A DNA stretch of 52,689 nucleotides from Pseudomonas sp. SDI (GCF_003105155.1 NZ_QETK01000032.1:1-52689); one strand, 5' to 3'; numbered from the stretch's first letter, positions 26,108 to 35,160 are shown. Made by a program: numbers and translations. The notes: generated by a model from the sequence alone, not told the origin.

Positions 26108-27517
26108 TCAGAGCGGCTTGCCGCGGTTGCCGTGCTGGCTGACAAACGCCTGAACCGCTTTCAGGTCGTTGGCCAAGACCGTGCACTTCTCTTCCCGCGA
26201 GAACAGGTCGGCCAGGTGCGCCGGCAACTCCAGTGCCTTGCCCACCCCGGCCTTCTCTACCGCTTCCGGGAATTTCACCGGGTGCGCAGTGCCCAGCACC
26301 ACCATCGGCGTGTCCAGGCTGCGGCGGCACTCACGCGCGGCTTTCACGCCGATCGCGGTGTGCGGGTCGAGCACTTCGCCGGTCTGGGCGAACACCTCGG
26401 CAATCGTCTCGCAGGTTTGCGCGTCGTCGACCGCCAGCGAATCGAACAACTTGCGCGCTTCGGTCCAGCGGTCCTGTTCGACACTGAAACCGCCACCCTG
26501 CTTGAAGGTGGCCATCAGCTCGGCAATCGCCGCACCGTTGCGCCCGTGCAGATCGAACAGCAGGCGTTCGAAGTTCGACGAGACCATGATGTCCATCGAT
26601 GGCGACAGGGTCGCGTGCAGGGTTTCCTTGACGTACTGGTTGCCGCTCATGAAGCGGTGCAGGATGTCGTTCTGGTTGGTCGCAACGATCAACTGGCTGA
26701 TCGGCAGGCCCATGTTGCGCGCCAGGTAACCGGCGAAGATGTCGCCGAAGTTGCCGGTCGGTACCGAGAACGCCACCGAGCGCGCCGGCCCCCCCAGTTG
26801 CAGGGCCGCGTGGAAGTAGTAGACGATCTGGGCCATGATCCGCGCCCAGTTGATCGAGTTCACCGCCACCAGGCGGGTGCCCTTGAGGAAGCCCTGGTCG
26901 GCGAAGCTGGCCTTGACCATCTCCTGGCAGTCGTCGAAGTTGCCTTCGATGGCAATGTTATGGATGTTCTCGCCGAACAGGGTGGTCATCTGCCGACGCT
27001 GAACTTCCGACACGCGCTGGTGCGGATGGAGGATGAAGATGTCGACGTTGTCGCACCGACGGCAGCCTTCGATGGCCGCCGAGCCGGTGTCACCACTGGT
27101 CGCGCCGATGATCACCACGCGCTCGCCACGCTTGGCCAGCACATGGTCGAGCAGACGGCCGAGCAGTTGCAGGGCGAAGTCCTTGAACGCCAGGGTCGGG
27201 CCGTGGAACAGCTCCAGCACCCATTCGTTGCTGTTCAGCTGACGCAGCGGCGCGACTGCCGCATGGGCGAAGCCACCGTAGGTTTCTTCGAGGATCTTCT
27301 TGAAGTCGGCATCGGCAATGCTGCCGGTGACGAACGGGCGCATCACCCGGAAGGCCAACTCGTGGTACGGCAGGCCGGCCCAGGAAGCGATCTCTTCCTG
27401 GGTGAAACGCGGCAGGTTTTCCGGCACGTACAGGCCGCCGTCGCTGGCGAGGCCCGCCAGCAGGACGTCTTCGAAATTCAGGGCCGGTGCCTGGCCGCGG
27501 GTACTGATGTAACGCAT
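26108..27517 (-). CDS. thrC: Threonine synthase
   Basis: PLP-dependent enzyme of 469 aa converting O-phosphohomoserine to threonine, last step of the pathway. The PLP lysine is Lys112 in GPTLAFKDFALQ, and the phosphate-binding loop lies in ATSGDTGSAAIEG. Length and the N-terminus MRYISTRGQAPALNFEDVLL match the gamma-proteobacterial long form. The start is ATG 27517. It follows hom by 105 bases, and the two are likely co-transcribed, ending at the terminator at 26063. Confidence 0.97.
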   Translation of the reverse strand: MRYISTRGQAPALNFEDVLLAGLASDGGLYVPENLPRFTQEEIASWAGLPYHELAFRVMRPFVTGSIADADFKKILEETYGGFAHAAVAPLRQLNSNEWVLELFHGPTLAFKDFALQLLGRLLDHVLAKRGERVVIIGATSGDTGSAAIEGCRRCDNVDIFILHPHQRVSEVQRRQMTTLFGENIHNIAIEGNFDDCQEMVKASFADQGFLKGTRLVAVNSINWARIMAQIVYYFHAALQLGGPARSVAFSVPTGNFGDIFAGYLARNMGLPISQLIVATNQNDILHRFMSGNQYVKETLHATLSPSMDIMVSSNFERLLFDLHGRNGAAIAELMATFKQGGGFSVEQDRWTEARKLFDSLAVDDAQTCETIAEVFAQTGEVLDPHTAIGVKAARECRRSLDTPMVVLGTAHPVKFPEAVEKAGVGKALELPAHLADLFSREEKCTVLANDLKAVQAFVSQHGNRGKPL

Positions 27518-27542
27518 ATGGGCAAACCTTTGGTTTGAGCTT

Positions 27543-27599
27543 CAAGCTGCAAGCTGCAAGCTGCAAGTTAAAGCCGGAATGGGCTTAGCTTGCAGCTTG
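27543..27599. repeat. CAAGCTG tandem repeat with an inverted copy between hom and thrC
   Basis: Three overlapping copies of CAAGCTGCAAG in a 7-base period (27543-27567) face the reverse complement CTTGCAGCTTG at 27589-27599. The transcript could form one of three alternative hairpins. It lies in the 105-base hom-thrC spacer, ending 25 bases upstream of the thrC start. Confidence 0.85.
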
Positions 27600-27622
27600 T
27601 GGCTTGTAACCTACAGCTGTTG

Positions 27623-28927
27623 TCAATTCAGTTGTTCGACGCGGATACGCACTACGCTGCCAACCACGTCCTGCAGGGCTTCCAGGGCGGTGATAGCGTC
27701 GTTCATGCGTTGTTCGAGCACCCGGTGGGTGAGCAGGATCATCGGCACCAGGCCGTCCTGTTCCTCGACTTCCTTCTGCATGATCGATTCGATGTTGATG
27801 CCGCGCTCGGAGAGGATGCTCGCCACCTGGGCCAGCACGCCAGGGTGATCCTTGGCCTGGATGCGCAGGTAGTAAGCACTTTCGCAGGCTTCGATCGGCA
27901 GGATCGGGTGTGCCGACAGCGAATCCGGCTGGAACGCCAGGTGCGGTACGCGATTTTCCGGATCGGCCGTCATGACCCGCACCACATCGACCAGGTCGGC
28001 CACCACCGACGAGGCGGTCGGCTCCATGCCGGCGCCAGCACCGTAGAACAGGGTCGAACCGGCAGCGTCGCCGTTGACCATGACCGCGTTCATCACGCCG
28101 TTGACGTTGGCCAGCAGGCGGTCGGCCGGGATCAACGTCGGGTGCACCCGCAGCTCGATGCCGGCAGCGGTGCTGCGGGCCACGCCGAGGTGCTTGATGC
28201 GATAACCCAGCGCTTCGGCATAGTTGACGTCGGCGGTGGTCAGCCGGGTGATGCCTTCGGTGTAGGCCTTGTCGAACTGCAACGGGATGCCAAAGGCGAT
28301 GGACGCCAGGATGGTCAGCTTGTGCGCGGCATCGATGCCTTCGACATCGAAGGTCGGATCGGCTTCGGCATAACCCAGCGCCTGGGCTTCGGCCAGCACG
28401 TCGGGGAAGGCTCGGCCTTTTTCGCGCATTTCGGTAAGGATGAAGTTGCCGGTGCCGTTGATGATTCCGGCCACCCAGTTGATGCGGTTGGCCGAGAGGC
28501 CTTCGCGGATCGCCTTGATCACCGGAATGCCGCCGGCCACGGCGGCTTCGAAGGCGACGATAACGCCCTTCTCGCGCGCCTTGGCAAAGATCTCGTTGCC
28601 GTGCACGGCGATCAGCGCCTTGTTCGCGGTGACCACGTGCTTGCCGTTGTCGATGGCCTTGAGCACCAGCTCGCGGGCCACGGTGTAGCCACCGATCAGT
28701 TCGATGACAATGTCGATTTCCGGGTTGCTCGCAACGTCGAATACATCAGCGGTAATGGGGGTACCGGTAATCTGGCAATTCGGGTTTGGCGAACGCATGG
28801 CAATCTGGGCCACTTCGATTCCACGCCCGGCGCGGCGGGCAATCTCCTCGGCGTTTCGCTGAAGTACATTGAAGGTACCGCCACCGACGGTCCCCAACCC
28901 ACAGATGCCTACTTTGACCGGTTTCAC
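27623..28927 (-). CDS. hom: Homoserine dehydrogenase
   Basis: NAD(P)-dependent enzyme of 434 aa reducing aspartate semialdehyde to homoserine, shared by threonine and methionine synthesis. The Rossmann motif is GICGLGTVGGGTF (8-20). The catalytic region includes GIINGTGNFILTEM. The C-terminus has an ACT domain (about 352-430, AKDHPGVLAQVASILSERG) that normally senses threonine. The start codon is GTG at 28927, with GGGGAG 7 bases upstream. It is a monofunctional form without an aspartokinase domain, as usual in Pseudomonas. Confidence 0.97.
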   Translation of the reverse strand: MKPVKVGICGLGTVGGGTFNVLQRNAEEIARRAGRGIEVAQIAMRSPNPNCQITGTPITADVFDVASNPEIDIVIELIGGYTVARELVLKAIDNGKHVVTANKALIAVHGNEIFAKAREKGVIVAFEAAVAGGIPVIKAIREGLSANRINWVAGIINGTGNFILTEMREKGRAFPDVLAEAQALGYAEADPTFDVEGIDAAHKLTILASIAFGIPLQFDKAYTEGITRLTTADVNYAEALGYRIKHLGVARSTAAGIELRVHPTLIPADRLLANVNGVMNAVMVNGDAAGSTLFYGAGAGMEPTASSVVADLVDVVRVMTADPENRVPHLAFQPDSLSAHPILPIEACESAYYLRIQAKDHPGVLAQVASILSERGINIESIMQKEVEEQDGLVPMILLTHRVLEQRMNDAITALEALQDVVGSVVRIRVEQLN

Positions 28928-28944
28928 TGTGAACTCCCCATTGA

Positions 28945-28967
28945 ACGACCGGCCTGATACCGGTCGT
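28945..28967 (-). other. Hairpin in the hom leader
   Basis: ACGACCGG (28945-28952) pairs with CCGGTCGT (28960-28967) around a 7-base loop, 18 bases upstream of the hom GTG. It lacks a T-tract. It could be the dsbC transcript end, a weak attenuator, or chance. Confidence 0.4.
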
Positions 28968-29008
28968 GAAATCGGTCGCCGCCCCGTGGTGACGACCGCT
29001 GTGTTGAA

Positions 29009-29746
29009 TTACTTGCTGCCGGCGAGTGCCAGCTTGGCCACTTGCGCGGCCGGTTGATAACCCGGAATCACCTGACCGTCTTCCAGCACGATGGCCGGGG
29101 TGCCATTAACCCCGATCGACTGACCGATCTGGAATTGCTGGCTGACCGGGTTGGCGCACTTGGCGGCCTTGATTTCCTTGCCATCGATCATCTTGTCCAG
29201 CGCGCCTTTACGGTCGCTGGAGCACCACACCGCCTGCAACTGCTCGTCACCCGGCGAGCCGAGACCCTGGCGCGGGAAGGCCAGGTAGCGCACTTCGATA
29301 CCGCGCTTGTTCAGCTCGGCCACTTCGGCGTGCAACTTGTGGCAGTACGGGCACGTGGTGTCGGTGAACACGGTGATGTGCGACTTGGTTTCACCCTTGG
29401 CAGGATAAACCACCATCTCGGCGGCAGGAATGCCGTTGATGGTCTTGGCGATGGCGACCCGCTCGGCTTTTTCGGTCAGGTTGATCGGCTTGCCGTCCTG
29501 TACCTGAAACAGGTAGCCCTGCACCAGGAACTGGCCGTCGGCACTGGCGTAGAGCACGCGGCCGCCCTTGAGCTTGACTTCGTACAGGCCGTTCAACGGG
29601 CTGGCGGCGATGCTTTCGACCGGCACCTGCGACTCCAGCGATTGCAGGGTCTTGCGAATAGCCTGCTCGGCCGGATCGGCCGCAGCGGCGACAAAGGTGC
29701 TAACCAACGCCAGAGCGGCGGCGGCGAAAATCTGGGTCACGCGCAT
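29009..29746 (-). CDS. dsbC: Periplasmic disulfide isomerase DsbC
   Basis: Thiol:disulfide interchange protein of 245 aa from ATG 29746 (AGGAG upstream). Signal peptide covers residues 1-22 (cleavage after AAA). The dimerisation domain runs to about 85, then a thioredoxin fold with active site Cys132-Pro-Tyr-Cys135 and cis-Pro in NGTPAIV. It reshuffles wrong disulfides in exported proteins. A longer frame to 29821 has no signal-like start. It sits between xerD and hom on one strand, an arrangement I recall as conserved in Pseudomonas. Confidence 0.95.
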   Translation of the reverse strand: MRVTQIFAAAALALVSTFVAAAADPAEQAIRKTLQSLESQVPVESIAASPLNGLYEVKLKGGRVLYASADGQFLVQGYLFQVQDGKPINLTEKAERVAIAKTINGIPAAEMVVYPAKGETKSHITVFTDTTCPYCHKLHAEVAELNKRGIEVRYLAFPRQGLGSPGDEQLQAVWCSSDRKGALDKMIDGKEIKAAKCANPVSQQFQIGQSIGVNGTPAIVLEDGQVIPGYQPAAQVAKLALAGSK

Positions 29747-29896
29747 GAGAACTCCTGGGGGCAGACAGTGGGCCGGAAACCTGCACGCCCGCGCTGAAAA
29801 CGGGGTAACTCGACGGCCCAAGGTGCAAACCGGTCAAGCCTACCACATTCATTGACCGGCTTTGACAGCCGGCGACACGCCGCATGCAAACCGCAC

Positions 29897-30793
29897 TCAG
29901 CCGCGCGGGTGGTGCCTGGCGTGCAGTTCTTGCAGGCGCGCGCGGGCGACGTGGGTGTAGATCTGGGTGGTCGACAGGTCGCTATGGCCCAGCAGCATCT
30001 GCACCACGCGCAGGTCGGCACCGTGGTTGAGCAGGTGAGTGGCGAAGGCATGGCGCAAGGTATGCGGCGACAGCGCCTTGCCGATTCCGGCCACCTGGGC
30101 CTGATGCTTGATGCGGTGCCAGAAGGTCTGGCGGGTCATCTGTTCACCGCGGTTGCTGGGGAACAGTACATCGCTGGGACGGCCGTTGAGCAGTTCGTTG
30201 CGGCCGTCGCGCAGGTAGCGCTCCAACCACACCACGGCCTCCTCGCCCATCGGCACCAGACGCTCCTTGCTGCCCTTGCCCATGACCCGCAACACGCCCT
30301 GGCGCAGGTTCAGCTGATCGAGGGTCAGGCTGACCAGCTCGGTGACCCGCAGGCCACAGGCATACAGCACTTCGAGCATGGCACGGTCGCGCTGGCCGAT
30401 CGGCTCGCTGAGGTCCGGCGCCTGCAACAACGCTTCGACATCGGCCTCGGACAGCGACTTGGGCAACGGCCGGCCCAACTGCGGCATCTCCACCTGCAGG
30501 GTCGGATCGATCTCGATCAGCTTCTCGCGCAGCAGGTAGCGATAGAAACCGCGCAGCCCGGACAGAAAACGCGCCGTCGAACGCGGCTTGTAGGCCTGCT
30601 CCAGGCGCCAGGCCAGGTGGTCGAGGATCAACTCGCGGCCGGCGGCCGGCAGTTCGACGCCGAGCGCCTGAAGCCAGCCGTTGAACAGCGCCAGGTCGCT
30701 GCGATAGGACAGGCGGGTGTTGTCCGAGAGACCTTTTTCCAGCCACAGGGCATCGAGAAACTGGTCGATCAGGGGGTGGTCGATAGCGGGCAT
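29897..30793 (-). CDS. xerD: Site-specific tyrosine recombinase XerD
   Basis: Recombinase of 298 aa (the standard XerD length) from ATG 30793. With XerC and FtsK it resolves chromosome dimers at dif. The N-terminal SAM-like core-binding domain is residues 1-85. The catalytic set is complete: Arg in CGLRVTEL, Lys in GKGSKERLVP, His-x-x-Arg in HTLRHAFATH, His in LLGHSDLS, and Tyr in TTQIYTHV. The longer frame to 30859 adds residues absent from the family. Position next to dsbC marks it as the housekeeping enzyme, not an integron or phage integrase. Confidence 0.96.
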   Translation of the reverse strand: MPAIDHPLIDQFLDALWLEKGLSDNTRLSYRSDLALFNGWLQALGVELPAAGRELILDHLAWRLEQAYKPRSTARFLSGLRGFYRYLLREKLIEIDPTLQVEMPQLGRPLPKSLSEADVEALLQAPDLSEPIGQRDRAMLEVLYACGLRVTELVSLTLDQLNLRQGVLRVMGKGSKERLVPMGEEAVVWLERYLRDGRNELLNGRPSDVLFPSNRGEQMTRQTFWHRIKHQAQVAGIGKALSPHTLRHAFATHLLNHGADLRVVQMLLGHSDLSTTQIYTHVARARLQELHARHHPRG

Positions 30794-30861
30794 GACGGCT
30801 CGGTGGTAAGGCGAAGAAATGCCGCTAGTCTTCCATATCAGCGCCAGCTTAGGGAGCACGA

Positions 30862-32670
30862 ATGAACGAACAGCAGATCCTTCTCGCCTTCGGTGGCATC
30901 GGCGCGGCGGCGCTGGGCTGCCAGTGGCTGGCCTGGCGGTTGAAATTGCCGGCCATCCTGTTCCTCTTGCTCAGTGGCATCCTCGCCGGGCCCCTGCTCG
31001 GCTGGCTCGACCCACAGCAATTGTTCGGCCCGCTGCTGATGCCGCTGGTGTCGCTGGCGGTGGCGCTGATCCTGTTCGAAGGCAGCCTGACCCTGCACCT
31101 GTCGCAATGGCAGGATATCGGCAGCGTGGTGCGCCGGCTGGTAACCCTCGGTGCACTCGCCACCTGGCTGGTAATTGCCGTGGCCACACACTGGCTGCTG
31201 GGCTTCGACTGGCCACTGGCGATCCTGTTCGGTACCCTGACCCTGGTCACCGGGCCGACGGTGATCGTACCGATGCTGCGGGTGGTGCGGCCGAAAGCGG
31301 CGATTGCCAACATCCTGCGCTGGGAAGGCATCGTCATCGACCCGATCGGCGCACTGCTGGCGGTGGTGGTGTACAGCTTCATCATTGCCGACGCCGAGGG
31401 CAACGGCATCAGCCAGAGCCTGATGACCTTTGCCGGTGTAATCGCCTGCGGCACCGCGTTCGGCGCGGTCGGCGGCTGGATCCTCGGCCAGGTGATACGT
31501 GAACAGTGGCTGCCGGAATACCTGCACAACCTGGCCTCGCTGGCGGCGGTACTGGGCATTTTCATCGCGGCCAACCAGGTGCTGCACGAGTCCGGCCTGC
31601 TCGCGGTGACGCTGATGGGCATGTGGCTGGCAAACATGAAAGGCGTGGACGTTCGGCAGATCCTGCACTTCAAGGAAAACCTCAGCGTGCTGCTGATCTC
31701 CGGGCTGTTCATTCTGCTGGCGGCGCGTCTCGACCTGCATGCCCTGCTCGGCCTCGGCCCGGCGGTACTGGCCCTGCTGCTGGTGATCCAGCTGATCGCG
31801 CGACCACTGAGCGTATGGCTGTCGACCTGGGGCTCGCCGCTGAAGTGGCGCGAGCGGATGCTGCTGGCCTGGATTGCACCGCGCGGCATCGTCGCGGCGG
31901 CGGTGTCGGCGATCTTCGCCAGTCGCCTGGACCAGGCCGGGCACGACAATGCCCTGCTGTTGGTGCCGCTGACGTTCGCCGTGATCATCGGCACGGTGCT
32001 GCTGCAAAGCGCCACGGCGCGGCCGCTGGCGCGGCTGCTGAACGTCGCGGAGCCGGCGCCCAGCGGTTTTCTGATCGTCGGCGCCAACCCGCCGGCGCGG
32101 GCCATCGGCAAGGCCTTGCAACAGCTCGACTGCCGGGTGCTGCTGACCGATTCGAGCTGGGAGAACATTCGCGCAGCGCGGATGGACGGCTTGCCGACCT
32201 ACTTCGGCAACCCGGCGTCGCAGCATGCTGACGCACACCTGGACCTGGTCGGGCTCGGGCATTTGCTCGGGCTGTCGCCGGCGGGCGAGCTGAATACACT
32301 GGCCTGCGCGCGGTTCCGGCATGATTTCGGCAAGCAACGCCTGTTCGTGCTGGCCAGCGGGCTGGAGGCCCGGCGCAGCGACAAGCACCGCGCCAGCGAC
32401 GAACATCGGGGGCAGGTGCTGGGCAGTCAGTCGCTGACCTATTTGCAGTTGGCCAATTTGCTGCATCAGGGCGCACAGCTGTACAGCACGCACCTGACCG
32501 AGGCGTTTGGCTGGGAAGAATACTGCGCCCTGCATGGCGAACGGGCGACGCTGCTGTTTGCCCGTGACGGGCATGACTGGGTGCACGTGTTCGGGCCGGC
32601 AAGCACACTCAAGCCGGGGCCGGGGTGGACGGTGGTGGCGTTGATTCAGCAGGCACTAGGGCCGACGTGA
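30862..32670 (+). CDS. CPA1-type Na+/H+ antiporter with C-terminal RCK-like domain
   Basis: Monovalent cation/proton antiporter of 602 aa. About 12 membrane helices occupy residues 1-395, with the transport-core segments VTGPTVIVPML and EGIVIDPIGALLA. The C-terminal 200 residues form a TrkA-N/RCK-like regulatory domain (FLIVGANPPARAIGKALQQL), where the usual GxGxxG is altered to GANPPA, so nucleotide binding is uncertain. It starts at ATG 30862, divergent from xerD across 68 bases, with GGGAG upstream. Direction of exchange and preferred ion (Na+ or K+) cannot be told from sequence. Confidence 0.9.
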   Translation: MNEQQILLAFGGIGAAALGCQWLAWRLKLPAILFLLLSGILAGPLLGWLDPQQLFGPLLMPLVSLAVALILFEGSLTLHLSQWQDIGSVVRRLVTLGALATWLVIAVATHWLLGFDWPLAILFGTLTLVTGPTVIVPMLRVVRPKAAIANILRWEGIVIDPIGALLAVVVYSFIIADAEGNGISQSLMTFAGVIACGTAFGAVGGWILGQVIREQWLPEYLHNLASLAAVLGIFIAANQVLHESGLLAVTLMGMWLANMKGVDVRQILHFKENLSVLLISGLFILLAARLDLHALLGLGPAVLALLLVIQLIARPLSVWLSTWGSPLKWRERMLLAWIAPRGIVAAAVSAIFASRLDQAGHDNALLLVPLTFAVIIGTVLLQSATARPLARLLNVAEPAPSGFLIVGANPPARAIGKALQQLDCRVLLTDSSWENIRAARMDGLPTYFGNPASQHADAHLDLVGLGHLLGLSPAGELNTLACARFRHDFGKQRLFVLASGLEARRSDKHRASDEHRGQVLGSQSLTYLQLANLLHQGAQLYSTHLTEAFGWEEYCALHGERATLLFARDGHDWVHVFGPASTLKPGPGWTVVALIQQALGPT

Positions 32671-32686
32671 GCGCCCCAACTGTTTT

Positions 32687-32713
32687 TGTAGGGGCGGGTG
32701 TGTCCCGCGATGC
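32687..32713. repeat. Degenerate REP element
   Basis: TTGTAGGGGCGGGTGTGTCCCGCGATGC lies between the convergent antiporter and thioesterase stops. It has the REP layout, with GTGTGT in place of CTCGT. Confidence 0.65.
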
Positions 32714-32715
32714 TT

Positions 32716-33123
32716 TTAGAAGCCCGGCAGCACCGGCACCGGCCGCTTGTCTTCATCGATGGCCACAAAGCTGAACAAACCATGAATCGCCTTCTCCCGG
32801 CTGTCACAGCTCATGCTCTCGACAAACACTTCCACCTCGACCTTCAGGCTGGTATTGCCCACCTTTACCACCGTACCCACCAGCTCGACAATCGAACCGG
32901 CGGCAATCGGGTGCTTGAAGTCGATGCGGTCGGTCGACACCGTTACCAACGGCAAGCGGCAAAAGCGCGTCGCCGCAATGAACGACACTTCGTCCATCCA
33001 CGCCAACGCGGTGCCGCCGAACAGGGTGTTGTGGTGGTTGGTGGTCGACGGGAATACCGCCTTGGTCACGCGGGTTACCGACAACTCGGTGCGGCGCTGG
33101 ATTTCCTGCTCTCTCGGGGTCAT
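32716..33123 (-). CDS. Acyl-CoA thioesterase, YciA-like hotdog protein
   Basis: Hotdog-fold thioesterase of 135 aa. The signature HHNTLFGGTALAWMDEVSF (residues 30-48) contains the catalytic Asp of the YciA/BACH type. It continues with DRIDFKHPIAAGSIVELVG and VEVFVE, typical of the family. It hydrolyses acyl-CoA to free acid and CoA; chain length is not predictable here. The start is ATG 33123. It is separated from rplS by the rplS operon terminator, so it has its own promoter. Confidence 0.9.
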   Translation of the reverse strand: MTPREQEIQRRTELSVTRVTKAVFPSTTNHHNTLFGGTALAWMDEVSFIAATRFCRLPLVTVSTDRIDFKHPIAAGSIVELVGTVVKVGNTSLKVEVEVFVESMSCDSREKAIHGLFSFVAIDEDKRPVPVLPGF

Positions 33124-33155
33124 GGCATCACTTGAAGGTACAAATTACAAACAAT

Positions 33156-33183
33156 AAAAAAGCAGCCCGAAGGCTGCTTTTTT
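33156..33183 (-). terminator. Rho-independent terminator of the rpsP-rimM-trmD-rplS operon
   Basis: AAAAAAGCAGCC, loop CGAA, GGCTGCTTTTTT, lying 35 bases after the rplS stop. It has a stable tetraloop stem and a six-T tail on the minus strand, and is also usable in the other direction. Confidence 0.95.
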
Positions 33184-33217
33184 CGCATGGCGGTTGTAGC
33201 CGCCGGTCAAACTGTCA

Positions 33218-33568
33218 TCAGGACAGTTTTTCCTTGATGCGAGCGGCTTTACCGGACAGGTCGCGCAGGTAGTACAGCTTGGCTTTACGCACGTCACCAC
33301 GACGTTTCACGGCCAGGCTGTCGATTTGCGGGCTGTAGGTCTGGAAAGTACGCTCAACGCCAACACCGTTGGAGATCTTGCGAACAGTGAAAGCACTGTT
33401 CAGACCACGGTTACGCTTGGCGATTACAACGCCTTCAAAAGCCTGCAGACGCGAACGATCGCCTTCCTTCACTTTCACCTGAACGACGATGGTGTCGCCC
33501 GGGGCAAAGGTCGGGATCTCTTTGGACATCTGCTCAGCTTCGATCTGCTGAATGATTTTGTTGGTCAT
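33218..33568 (-). CDS. rplS: 50S ribosomal protein L19
   Basis: Ribosomal protein of 116 aa. The family signature is clear: GDTIVVQVKVKEGDRSRLQA and FQTYSPQIDSLAVKRRGDVR, then the basic tail RIKEKLS. L19 sits at the 30S-50S interface. The start is ATG 33568, with TTAGGAGCACAGC giving a strong ribosome binding site. Last gene of the rpsP operon. Confidence 0.98.
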   Translation of the reverse strand: MTNKIIQQIEAEQMSKEIPTFAPGDTIVVQVKVKEGDRSRLQAFEGVVIAKRNRGLNSAFTVRKISNGVGVERTFQTYSPQIDSLAVKRRGDVRKAKLYYLRDLSGKAARIKEKLS

Positions 33569-33610
33569 GCTGTGCTCCTAAGGTAAATCGTCAGATCTAC
33601 CATCGATACG

Positions 33611-34363
33611 TTAACTATCGTTCCGCTCACGGAGATACTCCTCGAGCAGCTTCTTCTCTTCTCCAGAAAGTGAGCGACTTTCCAGAAGATCGGCGCGTCG
33701 TTCATAGGTCCGCCCAAGGGACTGCTGTAAACGCCATCGCCGGATGTGTGCATGGTTGCCACTGAGCAACACGTCGGGAACACGCTGATCCGCATATACC
33801 TCCGGTCGGGTGTAATGCGGGCAATCCAGCAGACCATCGGTAAAGGAGTCTTCCTCCGCCGAGGCCGCATGCCCTAAAGCTCCGGGCAGCAGTCGTGTAA
33901 CCGCATCGATCAAGACCATCGCCGGCAGCTCGCCGCCAGACAATACATAGTCTCCAATCGACCACTCTTCATCGACATGAGCCTCAATAAAGCGCTCGTC
34001 AATGCCTTCATATCGACCGGCTATCAGAATCAACGATTCCTGCTTCGCCAGGTCTTGGACCGCCGACTGCGTCAGCTTGCGGCCTTGTGGCGACAGGTAA
34101 ATAACCTTCGCCGTCCCCCCGGTTGCCTGCTTGGCGCTTGCCAGAGCATCTTCCAGAGGCTTGATCTTCATCACCATGCCCGGACCACCGCCAAACGGCC
34201 GATCATCTACCGTATGGTGACGATCTGTGGTGTAGTCCCGCGGGTTCCAGCAGTTGACGTGCATCAACCCCTGTTTGACCGCGCGGCTGGTAATGCCGTA
34301 CTCAGTGATGGCCGAGAACATCTCGGGGAACAACGTAATGACATCTACACGAAGGCTCGCCAT
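33611..34363 (-). CDS. trmD: tRNA (guanine-N1)-methyltransferase TrmD
   Basis: SPOUT-class enzyme of 250 aa that methylates G37 of tRNAs reading CNN codons, preventing +1 frameshifts. Landmarks are DVITLFPEMF at the N-terminus, the knot loop IAGRYEGIDERF, and SIGDYVLSGGELPAMVLIDA with SAM contacts. It starts at ATG 34363, 3 bases after the rimM stop, in the conserved order rpsP-rimM-trmD-rplS. Confidence 0.98.
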   Translation of the reverse strand: MASLRVDVITLFPEMFSAITEYGITSRAVKQGLMHVNCWNPRDYTTDRHHTVDDRPFGGGPGMVMKIKPLEDALASAKQATGGTAKVIYLSPQGRKLTQSAVQDLAKQESLILIAGRYEGIDERFIEAHVDEEWSIGDYVLSGGELPAMVLIDAVTRLLPGALGHAASAEEDSFTDGLLDCPHYTRPEVYADQRVPDVLLSGNHAHIRRWRLQQSLGRTYERRADLLESRSLSGEEKKLLEEYLRERNDS

Positions 34364-34366
34364 CGT

Positions 34367-34903
34367 TTAGAAGTCCGCGTCCCATTCAACCCTCATCTCG
34401 CCTGCACCCAGGTCGATTGCCAGCACGCATTGCTCCGTATAGGGCAACAGACGCTCGCGATCATCCAGGCTGCCTGCGCAAGGCTTGACCACCATTACAT
34501 CGTTCGCGCCGGTCTCCAACAGGTGATCAACCTTGCCGAACAGATGTCCGTCCTGGTTGATGACTCGCAGACCTACCAACTGGTACCAGTAGTACTCGTC
34601 GACAGGCAGGTTGGGCAAAAGGCTACGCGAGATACAAATCTCATAACCGCTCAGAAGACGCGCTTCGTCACGATCATCGAGCCCTTTGAGCTTGGCGACC
34701 AGATCCTTTTGAGTGGAACGGCCACTGACCAGCTCGACCTGCTTGACCTTACCTTCATGCCGAAGCGTCCAGTGTCGGTACTGCAACAGGTTTTCAATCG
34801 GATCGGTAAAGGAATAGACCTTCACCTCGCCGCGAACGCCGTGAACCGAAAATATCTTGCCGACAACGATCAAGTCATCAGCGCTTTCTGGCGTCGCGTT
34901 CAT
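34367..34903 (-). CDS. rimM: Ribosome maturation factor RimM
   Basis: 16S rRNA processing protein of 178 aa that binds S19 and helps mature the 30S head. N-terminal beta-barrel (LIVVGKIFSVHGVRGEVKVY) and C-terminal PRC-barrel (YYWYQLVGLRVINQDG) are both present. It starts at ATG 34903, 5 bases after the rpsP stop. Confidence 0.97.
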   Translation of the reverse strand: MNATPESADDLIVVGKIFSVHGVRGEVKVYSFTDPIENLLQYRHWTLRHEGKVKQVELVSGRSTQKDLVAKLKGLDDRDEARLLSGYEICISRSLLPNLPVDEYYWYQLVGLRVINQDGHLFGKVDHLLETGANDVMVVKPCAGSLDDRERLLPYTEQCVLAIDLGAGEMRVEWDADF

Positions 34904-34908
34904 ATTGC

Positions 34909-35160
34909 TCAGGCAGCAGCCTTGGCAGCTTCCTTCAGCAGCTGAGCAACGCGCTCAGACGGCTGTGCGCCAACGCTCAACCAGTGAGCAACGCGGTCTT
35001 CCTTAACGGACAGACGAACTTCCTGGCCACGAGCGATAGGGTTGAAGAAACCAACCTGCTCGATGTGCGAACCGGTAACCGGGTTACGCGAGTCGGTCAC
35101 GGTCAGGTGGTAGAATGGGCGCTTTTTAGAGCCGCCACGGGCAAGACGGATGGTTAGCAT
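34909..35160 (-). CDS. rpsP: 30S ribosomal protein S16
   Basis: Ribosomal protein of 83 aa starting MLTIRLARGGSKKRPFYHL, the standard S16 N-terminus. The start is ATG 35160; an in-frame extension to 35211 is not part of the family. It is the first gene of the rpsP-rimM-trmD-rplS operon, with a candidate promoter about 75-100 bases upstream. Confidence 0.98.
   Translation of the reverse strand: MLTIRLARGGSKKRPFYHLTVTDSRNPVTGSHIEQVGFFNPIARGQEVRLSVKEDRVAHWLSVGAQPSERVAQLLKEAAKAAA

Noticed and set aside
27543..27599. CRISPR-like repeat array
   Set aside because: The repeat is 7-11 bases without spacers; no cas gene is nearby.
29897..30793. Phage or integron integrase marking a mobile island
   Set aside because: Length, motifs and the dsbC-hom-thrC context identify chromosomal XerD; no att repeats or phage genes are seen.
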